DNA from: DAIOHQ01 sp036744635
GTDB lineage: Bacteria > Planctomycetota > Phycisphaerae > Tepidisphaerales > Tepidisphaeraceae
DNA: 23,886 nt
Direction of reading: 5' to 3'
Assembly (NCBI GenBank): GCA_036744635.1
Contig: DAIOHQ010000048.1
Span: forward strand, 1 to 23,886
Within the stretch, counting starts at the first letter, position 1. Every line of letters begins with the position of its first letter. The notes beneath the pieces were generated by a model. It did no database searches, was not told the DNA's origin, and saw only the letters and a list, made by a program, of their open reading frames with translations. Positions 7,057-15,493 of this stretch are shown here, in pieces. Made by a program: the position numbers and the translations under genes.

Positions 7057-8583
7057 TCAGGGCAGCGTGGTCGCTGGCAGCGTCGCGGGGAGGGGGAGCT
7101 TGATCTCTATCGGCTGGGTGGCCGGTTGGGTTGTCGATGCCGGCAGCAGCTCATTGGGAACTCCCGCGCCGCGCGTTGCCGGCTGGGTCGTCAGGCCGGG
7201 CTGTTCTTCGGGATTGCTGATTCGCAGCCGGCCGCTGACGCGCTGCAGGTCCAGATAGAAAATCTTCCGGTCGAATTGCGCCTGCGTGAGCTGCAGTTGC
7301 GTGGACAGCAGATTGTCTTGCGCCGTCAGCCGCTCCAGATTGGTCGCCAGTCCGATCTGATACTGCCGCTCGGCCACGTTGAACGCCTGTTGCGACGCGG
7401 CGAGCTGCACCTGCAGTTCCTTGATGCGCTCGGCGTTGGCCCGCAGGTTTTCATATGCCACCTGCACATCCTGGGTGATCTGCCGGTCCAGCAATGATTC
7501 TTCCAGCCGGGCCTGGCGCAACTGCGACCAGGCCGTCCGCACGTTGGCGTGAATCAATCCGCCGGTGAAGATCGGCAGGTTCGCCTGCAAAATCGCGTTC
7601 CAGTCGCTGGCCGAGGGAAGGCTCTCGCGATAGAGGAAATAGTTCACGTTCAGCGTCACGGATGGATAATACTGACCGATCGCCGCCTCCACGTTTTGCC
7701 GGGAAGCCTGCACGGCCGCGAAGGCGGCGCGATAGTCCTCGCGCGACTCATGCGCCGATTTCAACAGATCGTCAACGCTGGGAACTTCCGCCGGAAGTTG
7801 ATAGCGGTCCAGCAGCGGGCTGTCGGCCACCGGCGCGCCCACCAGAAACGCCAGGGTGTTGCGCCCGTTGCGGACATCGCTGATCGCCTGCACCAGCGAA
7901 ACCCGTGTCGCGGCCGCCTCCGCCTCGGTTTGTGCCACATCCAGCGGCCGGGCGTTGCCCACGCGCTGCTTGGCCTGCATATCCCGCACCCGCTCTTCCT
8001 GTACGCGCAGGGAATTCCGCAGCACCTGCACCGATCCCTCCGCCCGCAGCACCTGGTAATACGTCCGAGCCACATCCAGCAGAACCTCCTGCTGCATGTC
8101 CAGCAGCAGCCAGCGCTGCTGTTCGATGGTGTAGGCCGCGAGGCGAACATTGGCGATGTCGCGGAAGCCGTTGAACAGGTTCATATTGCCGTTGACCGGC
8201 ACGTCGAAGCGCTTGTTGGCAATATTCGCTCCACTCGATCCGCTGACCGGATCCTGCCGGTAATAACTGGGCGCCAGGCTGATGGTCGGAAAAAACGCCG
8301 ATGCCGCCCGGTCCTTGGCGATCAGGGCCTGCAGGTAATTTTCGCCGCGGATGGCGAGCTGCTCGCTGTACCAGTTGGTCAGCGCCAGCGTCTTCTCCAG
8401 CGTCAGCGGCTCGCCGGGCGCATAGCGCGGGGCCTTGCCGTCGGTCATCCGATCCAGCACATCCCGATAAAGCTGCACTTCCTTCTTTTGATCCACGCGG
8501 CAGCCCGCCAGCAGGGCCAATGCGAGGAGGAAAGGCACGAAGGCAAGAGGCACGGAGGCACGAAGGGAAGAGTACGTGGCCAC
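7057..8583 (-). CDS. TolC/OprM-type outer membrane efflux lipoprotein
   Basis: The protein is the outer-membrane channel of a tripartite RND pump. The two-fold repeated helical-hairpin pattern of the family is visible: QVLRAEGSVQVLRNSLRVQEERVRDMQAKQRVGNARPLDVAQTEAE in the first half and QLAASQQAFNVAERQYQIGLATNLERLTAQDNLLSTQ in the second. A lipobox LAGC precedes a Cys that would be lipidated. The frame is open to 8766, but the upstream part is repeat DNA. I propose GTG 8583, with AAGG six bases upstream; this gives 508 aa and Cys28. Residues 7-17 of the signal peptide come from a repeat arm. The C-terminal tail is rich in Thr, Pro and Ala. The gene follows tetR on the same strand after ~170 bases and diverges from its pump genes. 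Confidence 0.85.
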   Translation of the reverse strand: MATYSSLRASVPLAFVPFLLALALLAGCRVDQKKEVQLYRDVLDRMTDGKAPRYAPGEPLTLEKTLALTNWYSEQLAIRGENYLQALIAKDRAASAFFPTISLAPSYYRQDPVSGSSGANIANKRFDVPVNGNMNLFNGFRDIANVRLAAYTIEQQRWLLLDMQQEVLLDVARTYYQVLRAEGSVQVLRNSLRVQEERVRDMQAKQRVGNARPLDVAQTEAEAAATRVSLVQAISDVRNGRNTLAFLVGAPVADSPLLDRYQLPAEVPSVDDLLKSAHESREDYRAAFAAVQASRQNVEAAIGQYYPSVTLNVNYFLYRESLPSASDWNAILQANLPIFTGGLIHANVRTAWSQLRQARLEESLLDRQITQDVQVAYENLRANAERIKELQVQLAASQQAFNVAERQYQIGLATNLERLTAQDNLLSTQLQLTQAQFDRKIFYLDLQRVSGRLRISNPEEQPGLTTQPATRGAGVPNELLPASTTQPATQPIEIKLPLPATLPATTLP

Positions 8584-8615
8584 TTCGTGCCTTCGTGCCT
8601 TTGTGCCTTCGTGCC
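8534..8615. repeat. Inverted pair of GGCACGAA / TTCGTGCC tandem repeats
   Basis: The arm at 8534-8565 and the arm at 8583-8615 are near-perfect inverted copies made of the same 8-9 base unit as the patch at 57-175. The left arm lies inside the start of the TolC-like gene, and the right arm holds its probable start region. Confidence 0.8.
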
Positions 8616-8623
8616 TTTCTTCT

Positions 8624-8653
8624 ACTGCCCACTGCCCACTGCCCACTGCCGAC
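8624..8653. repeat. ACTGCCC tandem repeat
   Basis: Three ACTGCCC units are followed by ACTGCCGAC. The same unit forms the right arm of the inverted repeat at 19705-19775, so this looks like half of that element, abutting the TTCGTGCC repeat. Confidence 0.7.
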
Positions 8654-8663
8654 GTTCTGTTAG

Positions 8664-8755
8664 TCCTACAACGCTGCTTGGCACACAAACCCTCACCCCG
8701 ACCCTCTCCCGGAGTACCGGGAGAGGGGGAAATGAGACGACGTAGCGTTGTAGGA
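8664..8755. repeat. Nested palindrome: conserved hairpin core inside private arms (copy 1)
   Basis: Outer arms at 8664-8675 and 8744-8755 are perfect 12-base inverted copies (14 of 15 if extended). Inside lies a 40-base core (8690-8729) with an 11-base perfect stem (CCCTCTCCCGG, 8702-8712, with 8717-8727) and loop AGTA. The core recurs with one difference at 20682-20721, where the outer arms are entirely different. The right outer arm touches the tetR stop codon. Confidence 0.85.
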
Positions 8756-9343
8756 TTAGTTCGCATCAGGTTCCTTCTTCCCAGTCAGGCCATCCCGCAG
8801 GAGGTGCATGATATGCCCGATCAGCGTCTGTTGATCCAGTTCTTCTGGTTTGGAGAGCATCGCCGAACGCACCAGGCCGGGGATGAACGCGGCCGTCAGT
8901 TCCGGATGAGCGTCGGCAATCTGCCCGCGTTCCACGCCGAAGCGAATGGTTTCCGTGATCAATCTGCCTAATGCTCGGCGCTTTTCTTCCCACCCTTTGT
9001 GCTCGCGCGGCAGGCGCAATCGCCGCATCAGCTCGAAGAGCTGAGGGTGCTGGAAGGCATAGGCCACCAACTCCTCAACAATTTTTTGCAGGCGTTGCCA
9101 GGCGCATTCGGAAGAGGCGGCAAGATGCTGCTGAACCCGGCCGACCAGATCGGCGAACCCTTCAAAGAGGATGGAGTAGTACAGATCTTCCTTGCTGGCA
9201 AAGTAGACGTACAGTGTCCCCTTGCCGACGCCGGCCTCGGCCGCTACATCCTCCAGCCGCACCTTATGGAAAGGCTGCGTGGAAAAGAGTTTAGCGGCGA
9301 CGCGGGTGATGGCGTCGCGTTTTTTATCATCTTGAACCTGCAT
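8756..9343 (-). CDS. TetR-family repressor of the RND efflux locus
   Basis: The 195-aa transcription factor has the family N-terminal helix-turn-helix: RDAITRVAAKLFSTQ, then VRLEDVAAEAGVGKGTLYVYFASKEDLY (about residues 9-53). A ligand-binding helical domain follows, including a segment near the C-terminus that would sense a drug or lipid-like inducer. The ATG at 9343 gives the usual ~9-residue lead before the first helix; a TTG at 9394 is possible but would overlap the putative operator. The gene diverges from the fusion-protein/pump pair and lies upstream of the tolC-like gene on the same strand. Repression of both transcription units from the shared region around 9357-9415 is therefore the natural model. 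The TAA stop lies against the arm of a nested palindrome. Confidence 0.9.
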   Translation of the reverse strand: MQVQDDKKRDAITRVAAKLFSTQPFHKVRLEDVAAEAGVGKGTLYVYFASKEDLYYSILFEGFADLVGRVQQHLAASSECAWQRLQKIVEELVAYAFQHPQLFELMRRLRLPREHKGWEEKRRALGRLITETIRFGVERGQIADAHPELTAAFIPGLVRSAMLSKPEELDQQTLIGHIMHLLRDGLTGKKEPDAN

Positions 9344-9356
9344 GGGAGCGACTCGC

Positions 9357-9385
9357 TTGCCTTTCTGAAAGTCGGCAGCTATAGT
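9357..9385 (+). promoter_or_regulatory. Sigma70-type promoter of the efflux pump genes
   Basis: TTGCCT (9357-9362) and TATAGT (9380-9385) are spaced by exactly 17 bases. Transcription would start near 9392, about 34 bases before the membrane-fusion-protein ATG at 9426. Confidence 0.6.
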
Positions 9386-9395
9386 TGCCGTCAAA

Positions 9396-9409
9396 ACCGA
9401 CTGGTCAGT
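9396..9409. promoter_or_regulatory. Putative TetR operator
   Basis: ACCGAC-TG-GTCAGT is a palindrome with five of six paired positions. It lies just downstream of the plus-strand -10 (about +5 to +18) and directly after a minus-strand -10, TACAAT (9415 to 9410), suited to tetR. One bound dimer could block both divergent promoters. Confidence 0.55.
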
Positions 9410-9425
9410 ATTGTAGGGGGATCCA

Positions 9426-10829
9426 ATGGGTAGTCAAATGAATGATGTTTTCGTTGTAAGAGGTGCCGCCACAGCGCCGGCCAAACAGCAGCAGTGGTTA
9501 TGGGTGCGCCGGGGCATCTTCGTGACGTTTGCGGGTATGGCCGTGCTCATCGCCGGCTGCGCCAGGAAGGATGAGGCGCCGAAAGCCAAGGCCGATCCTA
9601 CCGTGCCGGTGGTCCTCGCCGCCGTCAGCACCGATCCGGTGCAGCGCACGGTCGAAGTCGTCGGAACGCTCTGGGGCGATGAGGATGCGGTTATTTCCGC
9701 CAAGGTGCCCGGCCGGGTGGCGGCCGTGCTGAAAGACGTCGGCGATCGCGCCGAGGCGAATGAGCCTCTCGCCCAGATTGAGAAGGTTGACTACGAAACC
9801 GCCCGCAAGCAGAAGCAGTCGGCCGTGCTGGAAGCCCTCTCCAAGCTCGGTCTGAAAGATTTCCCCAAGGGCGAATTCGATCCGGCCAACGTGCCGACGG
9901 TTCAGAAGGCCAAGCTGCAGGAAGAAAATGCCGAGTCGCGCTACAAACGCGCCGAGCAACTTCACGAGCAAAGTCCTCCCGCCCTGTCCGACCAGGATTT
10001 CCAGGACATGAAGACCACCTACGAGGTGGCCCGCAGCAACTATGATGTCGAACTGCTCACCGCGCAATCGTTGTTGACGCAGGCGCGCACGCAGCAGGCC
10101 GATCTGGAGATCGCCGATCAGCGCCTCGTCGATACCACCGTCCGCGCCCCCGTGGGCGTGACCGGACAGGCCGCGACATCGCAGCCATCCGCCGCGGCTT
10201 CCACGCGATCCTATGGCATCGCCTCGCGCATGGTTTCGGTCGGTGAATACGTAAAAGAAGGCACGCCGATGTTCCGCCTGATCGCCGATGATCCGGTCAA
10301 GCTCCGCGCCAGCGTGCCGGAGCGCTACATTGCCGAGGTGAAGGTCGGACAGAATGTGTCGGTCCGCGTCGAGTCGTACCAGGATGCCTTCAAGGGAAAG
10401 CTGACCCGCATCAATCCCCAGGTGGACCCGGCCAACCGTACCTTTCAGATTGAAGCGGTCATCGCCAACCCCGAACGCCTGCTGAAGCCGGGGTCGTTCG
10501 CGCGGGCGTCCGTGCTTACCCGCACCGATCCGAAGGTGGTGTTCGCGCCCATCGAGTCGGTCACCACCTTCGCCGGCGTCTCAAAGGTATTCACCGTGAA
10601 CAATGGCAAGGCGAAGGAAATGCTGGTGGAAACCGGCGACCACCGCGACCGCGACAACACAGTCGAGATCGTCAAAGGCCTGCAGGGAGACGAGAAAGTG
10701 GTGGTCGAAGGCGTCAGCAAGCTCGCCACCGGCGTCCCCGTGAAAATCCGCAGCAAGCCAGGTCCGGCAACGGCGGCGACTGCGGCGGTGGCGGGGACGG
10801 CACAGAGTGTTGTTGAGGTGTCCCGATGA
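9426..10829 (+). CDS. RND efflux membrane fusion lipoprotein (HlyD/AcrA family)
   Basis: The 467-aa periplasmic adaptor links the inner-membrane pump to the TolC-like channel. A hydrophobic N-terminus ends in lipobox LIAGC (Cys45), so it is probably a lipoprotein; the 28-residue stretch before the hydrophobic part is long for a signal peptide. The barrel-sandwich half GRVAAVLKDVGDRAEANEPLAQIE is followed by an alpha-hairpin (about residues 115-235). The second lipoyl half (VRAP...VSVGEYVKEGTPMFRL) is split by a ~25-residue Ala/Ser/Gln insert, and beta-barrel (VRVESYQDAFKGKLTRINPQVDPANRTF) and membrane-proximal domains follow. The ATG at 9426 has a G-rich AGGGGG about six bases upstream; ATG 9438 is an alternative. 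Its last codons overlap the pump start by four bases (ATGA), indicating translational coupling. Confidence 0.9.
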   Translation: MGSQMNDVFVVRGAATAPAKQQQWLWVRRGIFVTFAGMAVLIAGCARKDEAPKAKADPTVPVVLAAVSTDPVQRTVEVVGTLWGDEDAVISAKVPGRVAAVLKDVGDRAEANEPLAQIEKVDYETARKQKQSAVLEALSKLGLKDFPKGEFDPANVPTVQKAKLQEENAESRYKRAEQLHEQSPPALSDQDFQDMKTTYEVARSNYDVELLTAQSLLTQARTQQADLEIADQRLVDTTVRAPVGVTGQAATSQPSAAASTRSYGIASRMVSVGEYVKEGTPMFRLIADDPVKLRASVPERYIAEVKVGQNVSVRVESYQDAFKGKLTRINPQVDPANRTFQIEAVIANPERLLKPGSFARASVLTRTDPKVVFAPIESVTTFAGVSKVFTVNNGKAKEMLVETGDHRDRDNTVEIVKGLQGDEKVVVEGVSKLATGVPVKIRSKPGPATAATAAVAGTAQSVVEVSR

Positions 10830-13800
10830 GTCTTCCCGAACTCTGCATCAAGCGGCCGGTCTTCACGACCATGCTGATTCTCATGCCCGTGGTGGTGGGC
10901 ATCCTCGCCTACTTCAAAATGGGCGTGGACCTGTTCCCCAACGTCGATCTGCCGGTGGTGAACATCACCACCACCCGCGGCGGGGCATCCGTGCAGGAGA
11001 TGGAGACCGGCGTCACCAAGGTGATCGAAGAGGCGGTCAACACCATCTCCGGCATCGACGAGATGCGCAGCACCACCAAGGAAGGCATCTCGGTGGTCAA
11101 CATCCAGTTCCTGCTGGAGAAAAACCGCGACGTGGCCCAGCAGGAGGTGCAGGGAAAGATCAATACCATTCTTTCGCGACTGCCCACCGGCACCGACGCA
11201 CCCATTGTTGACAAGTTTGATCTCGACGCCTCGCCGGTGATGACCATCGCGGTCTCCGGCGAGCGCAGCCTGCGCGAGATCACCGAGATCGCCGACAAGC
11301 AGGTGAAGGATGCCATCAGCTCCCTCAGCGGCGTTGGATCCGTGACGATGGTTGGCGGCCGCAAGCGCGCTGTCCAGGTGACCGTCGATGCCGGAAAGCT
11401 CGAAGCCTACAACCTCTCCATCGCGCAGGTGCGGGCGGCGCTGGCCAGCCAAAACCTTGAGTTGCCCGGCGGCCGGGTCGACCAAAGCTCGCGCGAGCTG
11501 GTCTTGCGGACCATGGGGCGCATCGAGAACACCTCGCAGTTCAAAGACATCATCGTCGACAACAAGAACGGCCAGCCGATCCGCATCAAGGACATTGGGC
11601 GCGTTGACGACAGCGTCGAAGAGGCCCGCTCCACCGGCCGGCTCGATAATCGCAACGCGGTGCTGCTGGTGGTGCAGAAGCAGTCCGGGACCAACACCGT
11701 GGCCGTGATCGACACGGTCAAGGGCAAACTCACACAGCTCACCGCCGCCTTCGCCGTCGAAGGCAAGTCCGACCTGCACTTTGAGGTCATCCGCGACAAC
11801 TCCCGCTTCATCAACGCCTCTCTGCACGAGGTGAAAAAACATCTCGTGCTGGGCTCGCTGCTGGTCGCCGTCACCATCCTGCTGTTCCTGCGTGACTGGC
11901 GCACCATGGTCATCGCCTCGCTCTCCATCCCGGTCTCGCTCATCGCCACGTTCATGGTGATGAACTGGCTGGGCTTCACCCTCAACAACATCACCATGCT
12001 GGCCATGGTGCTGGCCGTCGGCATCGTCATTGACGACGCCGTGGTGGTGCATGAAAACATCTTCCGCTGGATGGAAGAAAAAGGCTTCGGCGCCTGGGAA
12101 GCCGCCCTGGGCGCGACCAAGGAAATCGCCCTGGCGGTCGTCGCCACCACCCTGTCACTGGTCGTGATCTTCCTCCCCATCGCCTTCATGAGCGGGCGGG
12201 TGGGGCGCTTCTTCTTCTCCTTCGGCGTCACCACCGCCGTCGCCATCATGATGTCGATGCTGGTGAGCTTCACCCTTACCCCGATGCTCTGCTCGCGCTT
12301 CCTGAAGCTTTCGCCCAAGGCGCGCGAAGAGGGACAATCCCATCACAGCGGCGGCATCTATGGCCGGCTCTTCGAGCAGCCCTACCTCTGGACGCTGCGC
12401 TGGTCGATGCGCCACCGCTGGGCCATCGTGCTGGCCACCCTCCTCGTCACCTGCAGCGTCGTGCCGCTGGGAAAGATGGTGGGCAAGGATTTTCTTCCCA
12501 AGGATGACCAGAGCGAATTCGAGATCGCCATCACCACCCCCGAAGGCTGGACGCTCGACCGGACCGACCGGATGTTCCACGAGATCGAAGACCAGCTTCA
12601 CGCCCTGCCGGAAGTGACCAACGTGCTCACCACCATCGGCGACACCACCGGCCGGGTTTCCAAGGCCCAGGGCGATGTCACCCAGGGCGGCATCTACGTG
12701 CGCCTGGTCGATCTTGAGAAGCGCAAGCCGCTCGATGGCAAGAAGTGGGACCAGTTCACCACCATGGCCAAGGCGCGCAAGATCATGGCGCAGTATCCCG
12801 ACCTGCGCGCCAGCGTGCAGTTGCCCGCGGCCGTCTCCAGCGGCTCAGCCAACGCCGATGTCGAGTTCACCCTCGTCGGCCCGGATCTCGACCGCCTGAC
12901 CGACTACGCCTCGCAGATCATCGCCTATCTCCGCCAGCAGCCCGGCCTGGCCGATGTCGATACCACCACCGCCCTGCGCAAACCCGAGCTGCAGATCACC
13001 ATCGACCGCGACCGTGCCAGCGACCAGGGGGTCTCCGTCCAAACCGTCGCCTCAACCCTGCGCACGCTGGTCGGCGGCGAGATCGTCTCCGACTTCAAAG
13101 ACAACCAGCTCGGCGAGCTCTATGATGTCTGGCTCCGCGCTGAAGGCATCGACCGCAACGACAAGGCCGCCGTCTCGCGCCTGAAAATTCCCTCCACCAA
13201 AGCCGGCCTGCTGGAGCTGGGCAACGTCGCCAACCTGCGCGAAGAGCGCGGGCCTTCGCAGATCGACCGCTTCTCGCGTCAGCGCAAGGTCACCATCATC
13301 GGCAACCTCGCCGGCGCCACCACAGACGTCGCCGTCGGCCTGTTCAACCAGGCCGGCGCCCAGGTCAAAACACCCGGCAGCAACATGATTGGACTGCCGC
13401 CAGATTACCAGCTCATCGCCTCCGGCCGGGCCAAAACCCAGGCCGAATCAAACGCAGCGTTCTTTGTCGCCCTGATACTTTCGCTGGTCTTCATGTACAT
13501 GATCCTGGCCGCCCAGTTCGAAAGCTTCGTTCACCCGATCACCATCCTCCTGGCGGTGCCGCTGACGATTCCGTTCGCCCTGCTGTCGCTGATCGTGCTC
13601 GGGCAGGCGCTGACGATCTACTCGATCCTCGGCGTCTTCCTGCTCTTCGGCATTGTCAAGAAAAACGGCATTCTGCAGGTGGACTACACCAACGTCCTGC
13701 GCAGGCGCGCCGCGGAAGAGCCCTCGGAAGTGCCCGAGCTCTATCGCCACGGCCCCAACGAGCAGGCCCGCGGAAGCTGGGTGCGCTGGATGCAGCGCCG

Positions 13801-14131
13801 GCCCCTGGAAAAACGCGTGCGCCTCTGGGCCATCATGGAAGCCAACCGCACCCGCCTGCGCCCGATTCTGATGACCACAATGATGCTGATCGCCGGCATG
13901 ATCCCCATCGCCCTCGGCGTCGGCCCCGGCTCCGCCAGCCGGGCCTCGATGGCCAAGGTCATCGTCGGCGGCCAGGCCCTCAGCCTGCTGCTGTCGCTGC
14001 TGGTGACGCCCGTCACCTATTCCCTCTTCGACGACATTACGTTGTTCTGGCAAAGGAGACGAGCCAAGAAGGCGCTTCCCGCATCCGTTGAACCGGCGCA
14101 GGTTCCCGCGGACATCGTGTTCGCCAAATGA
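10826..14131 (+). CDS. RND multidrug efflux permease (HAE1/AcrB type)
   Basis: The 1101-aa inner-membrane proton-driven pump opens with IKRPVFTTMLILMPVVVGILAY, the first transmembrane helix. The proton-relay pair is present as Asp403-Asp404 in GIVIDDAVVVHENIF (AcrB Asp407/408), and Lys946 in IVKKNGIL matches AcrB Lys940. The DxFPNVDLPVVNI and MNWLGFTLNNITMLAMVLAVG blocks are typical, and the two-fold repeat of six helices plus a large periplasmic loop fits the length. It is longer than AcrB (about 1050), partly from a ~30-residue charged cytoplasmic insert near residues 960-1000 (AEEPSEVPELYRHGPNEQ region). It overlaps the fusion-protein gene by four bases. The HAE1-type relay and lack of metal-pump signatures argue for organic substrates; the actual substrate is unknown. 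Confidence 0.95.
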   Translation: MSLPELCIKRPVFTTMLILMPVVVGILAYFKMGVDLFPNVDLPVVNITTTRGGASVQEMETGVTKVIEEAVNTISGIDEMRSTTKEGISVVNIQFLLEKNRDVAQQEVQGKINTILSRLPTGTDAPIVDKFDLDASPVMTIAVSGERSLREITEIADKQVKDAISSLSGVGSVTMVGGRKRAVQVTVDAGKLEAYNLSIAQVRAALASQNLELPGGRVDQSSRELVLRTMGRIENTSQFKDIIVDNKNGQPIRIKDIGRVDDSVEEARSTGRLDNRNAVLLVVQKQSGTNTVAVIDTVKGKLTQLTAAFAVEGKSDLHFEVIRDNSRFINASLHEVKKHLVLGSLLVAVTILLFLRDWRTMVIASLSIPVSLIATFMVMNWLGFTLNNITMLAMVLAVGIVIDDAVVVHENIFRWMEEKGFGAWEAALGATKEIALAVVATTLSLVVIFLPIAFMSGRVGRFFFSFGVTTAVAIMMSMLVSFTLTPMLCSRFLKLSPKAREEGQSHHSGGIYGRLFEQPYLWTLRWSMRHRWAIVLATLLVTCSVVPLGKMVGKDFLPKDDQSEFEIAITTPEGWTLDRTDRMFHEIEDQLHALPEVTNVLTTIGDTTGRVSKAQGDVTQGGIYVRLVDLEKRKPLDGKKWDQFTTMAKARKIMAQYPDLRASVQLPAAVSSGSANADVEFTLVGPDLDRLTDYASQIIAYLRQQPGLADVDTTTALRKPELQITIDRDRASDQGVSVQTVASTLRTLVGGEIVSDFKDNQLGELYDVWLRAEGIDRNDKAAVSRLKIPSTKAGLLELGNVANLREERGPSQIDRFSRQRKVTIIGNLAGATTDVAVGLFNQAGAQVKTPGSNMIGLPPDYQLIASGRAKTQAESNAAFFVALILSLVFMYMILAAQFESFVHPITILLAVPLTIPFALLSLIVLGQALTIYSILGVFLLFGIVKKNGILQVDYTNVLRRRAAEEPSEVPELYRHGPNEQARGSWVRWMQRRPLEKRVRLWAIMEANRTRLRPILMTTMMLIAGMIPIALGVGPGSASRASMAKVIVGGQALSLLLSLLVTPVTYSLFDDITLFWQRRRAKKALPASVEPAQVPADIVFAK

Positions 14132-14140
14132 GGCGAGAAG

Positions 14141-14200
14141 ACGTGAAACGTGAAACATGAAAAGGGCAAGCAACACTTCTTCATGTTTCACGTTTCACGT
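14141..14200. repeat. GTGAAAC/GTTTCAC inverted repeat, possible bidirectional terminator
   Basis: Arms of 21 bases (14141-14161 and 14180-14200) are perfect inverted copies around an 18-base loop, and are made of a GTGAAAC-type tandem unit. It sits between the convergent pump and larC genes. The same unit reappears in the nested palindrome near 20634-20808, so it is a dispersed family as well as a plausible terminator. Confidence 0.8.
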
Positions 14201-14217
14201 TTCAGCTTGTCACCCCC

Positions 14218-15390
14218 TCAGCTTGGCACCTTGTCATCCTCCCTCCCCGCCGCCTGCGCCGCCGCGTATATCCGGCTGACCGGCACCCCCCGCGCTTCGC
14301 CAAGCGCCCGGCACTCCTCAAACTCCGGCGACACGTCGATCAATTCCTCTCCCACCCATTTCACCTTCACCGCCACCTCGCCGAATTCCGTCATCACCCG
14401 CCGCATCGCCCGCCGCGCCTCGTGCCGGTGGACATCGTGCACCCGTACGCCCAGCGTCGTCGTCTCGCGCAGCAGGGCATCCGCCAATGCCCCCTCCCGG
14501 TCGGCCGTCGCCAGCGCGTGCAGCACCACTGCCGGTCTGCCCTTCTTCATCTGCGCCGGCACCAGCCACACATCGGCCGCCCCCAGCCGGAATAATTTCT
14601 CCATCACCGGCGTGTAAAACTGCGGGTTCATGTCATCGATGTTCGTCGTCAGCTCGACCATGCCGAGCCCCGCATTCGCTTCCCCCAGCCACAGCCGCGC
14701 CACGTTCGGCCAGGCAAAATTCCGCTGCCCGCTGCCGATGCCAATCCGGTGCAACGTCATCGCCGGCTGGCCAAAGGTCGCCAGGTGCGCGAGAAGCGCC
14801 GCCCCAGTCGGGGTGAGCAATTCCCCTTCACCCGGCGCCGGCCGCGTCGGCACCTTCGCGGCTGCCAAAATCTCCAGCACCGCCGGCGCCGGCAGCGGCA
14901 ACTGCCCGTGCTCGGTCTTCACCCAGCCGTGCCCCAGCGGCGCGGCCGACGCGTACAGCTCGCTGATATCCAGCGCCTTGATCCCCGCGCACGTCCCCAC
15001 GATATCGACGATCGCATCCACCGCCCCCACCTCATGAAAATGCACCTTGTCGATCGTCGTCCCGTGCACCCGCGCCTCCGCCTCGGCCAGCCGCGTGAAG
15101 ACGCCCAGCGCCCGGTCCTTCACCTCTTTGGAAATATCGGATGCATCCAGAATCTCGCGGATGTGGTGCAGGTGCCGATGCTGCTTGCTCTTCACCACCT
15201 GCACGGAGACCTGCGTCGCCCGCAACGCCCCCTTCATCACCGTCTGGGCATGAATCTGATACTCCTCGGCCGGCAGCGACAGCCGTGCCAGCGTCGCCCG
15301 CAAATTCTCCACCGGCCAGCCCGCGTCCACCAGGCAGGAAAGAAACATGTCCCCCGACAAGCCCGAAGGAATATCCAGATATCCAATCAT
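14218..15390 (-). CDS. larC: LarC, nickel-pincer cofactor nickel chelatase/cyclometallase
   Basis: The 390-aa protein belongs to the LarC (DUF111) family, which inserts nickel into the pyridinium-3,5-bisthiocarboxylate mononucleotide cofactor used by lactate racemase and LarA homologues. Family blocks are clear: GYLDIPSGLSGDMFL at the start, a His-rich HRHLHHI near residue 75, VHFHEVGAVDAIVDIVG, LPLPAPAVLEIL, GELLTPTGAALL, ELTTNIDDMNPQ, and the C-terminal KKGRPAVVLHAL region. In Lactobacillus plantarum LarC is made through a programmed frameshift; here both halves are one continuous frame. I take ATG 15390, where conserved sequence begins, over upstream starts that overlap waaA. No larA, larB or larE is nearby. 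It diverges from waaA across ~100 bases and converges with the RND pump gene. Confidence 0.93.
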   Translation of the reverse strand: MIGYLDIPSGLSGDMFLSCLVDAGWPVENLRATLARLSLPAEEYQIHAQTVMKGALRATQVSVQVVKSKQHRHLHHIREILDASDISKEVKDRALGVFTRLAEAEARVHGTTIDKVHFHEVGAVDAIVDIVGTCAGIKALDISELYASAAPLGHGWVKTEHGQLPLPAPAVLEILAAAKVPTRPAPGEGELLTPTGAALLAHLATFGQPAMTLHRIGIGSGQRNFAWPNVARLWLGEANAGLGMVELTTNIDDMNPQFYTPVMEKLFRLGAADVWLVPAQMKKGRPAVVLHALATADREGALADALLRETTTLGVRVHDVHRHEARRAMRRVMTEFGEVAVKVKWVGEELIDVSPEFEECRALGEARGVPVSRIYAAAQAAGREDDKVPS

Positions 15391-15493
15391 CCCCGCATTA
15401 TCCCGATGGGCCGCGATGCCGCAAAGCGTGGCGATGGAGGCGCCTGGAGCGTGGCGATCATCCCCTCCCAAGGTTACAACTCCCCCACGTCTC

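Noticed and set aside
7549..8745. 398-aa plus-strand frame opposite the tolC-like gene
   Set aside because: It is a mirror frame of the TolC coding sequence continued through repeats, with no family motif.
10445..12052. 535-aa open frame antisense to the RND genes
   Set aside because: Its His/Asp-rich composition is a typical shadow of GC-rich coding sequence, and the sense strand is firmly assigned.
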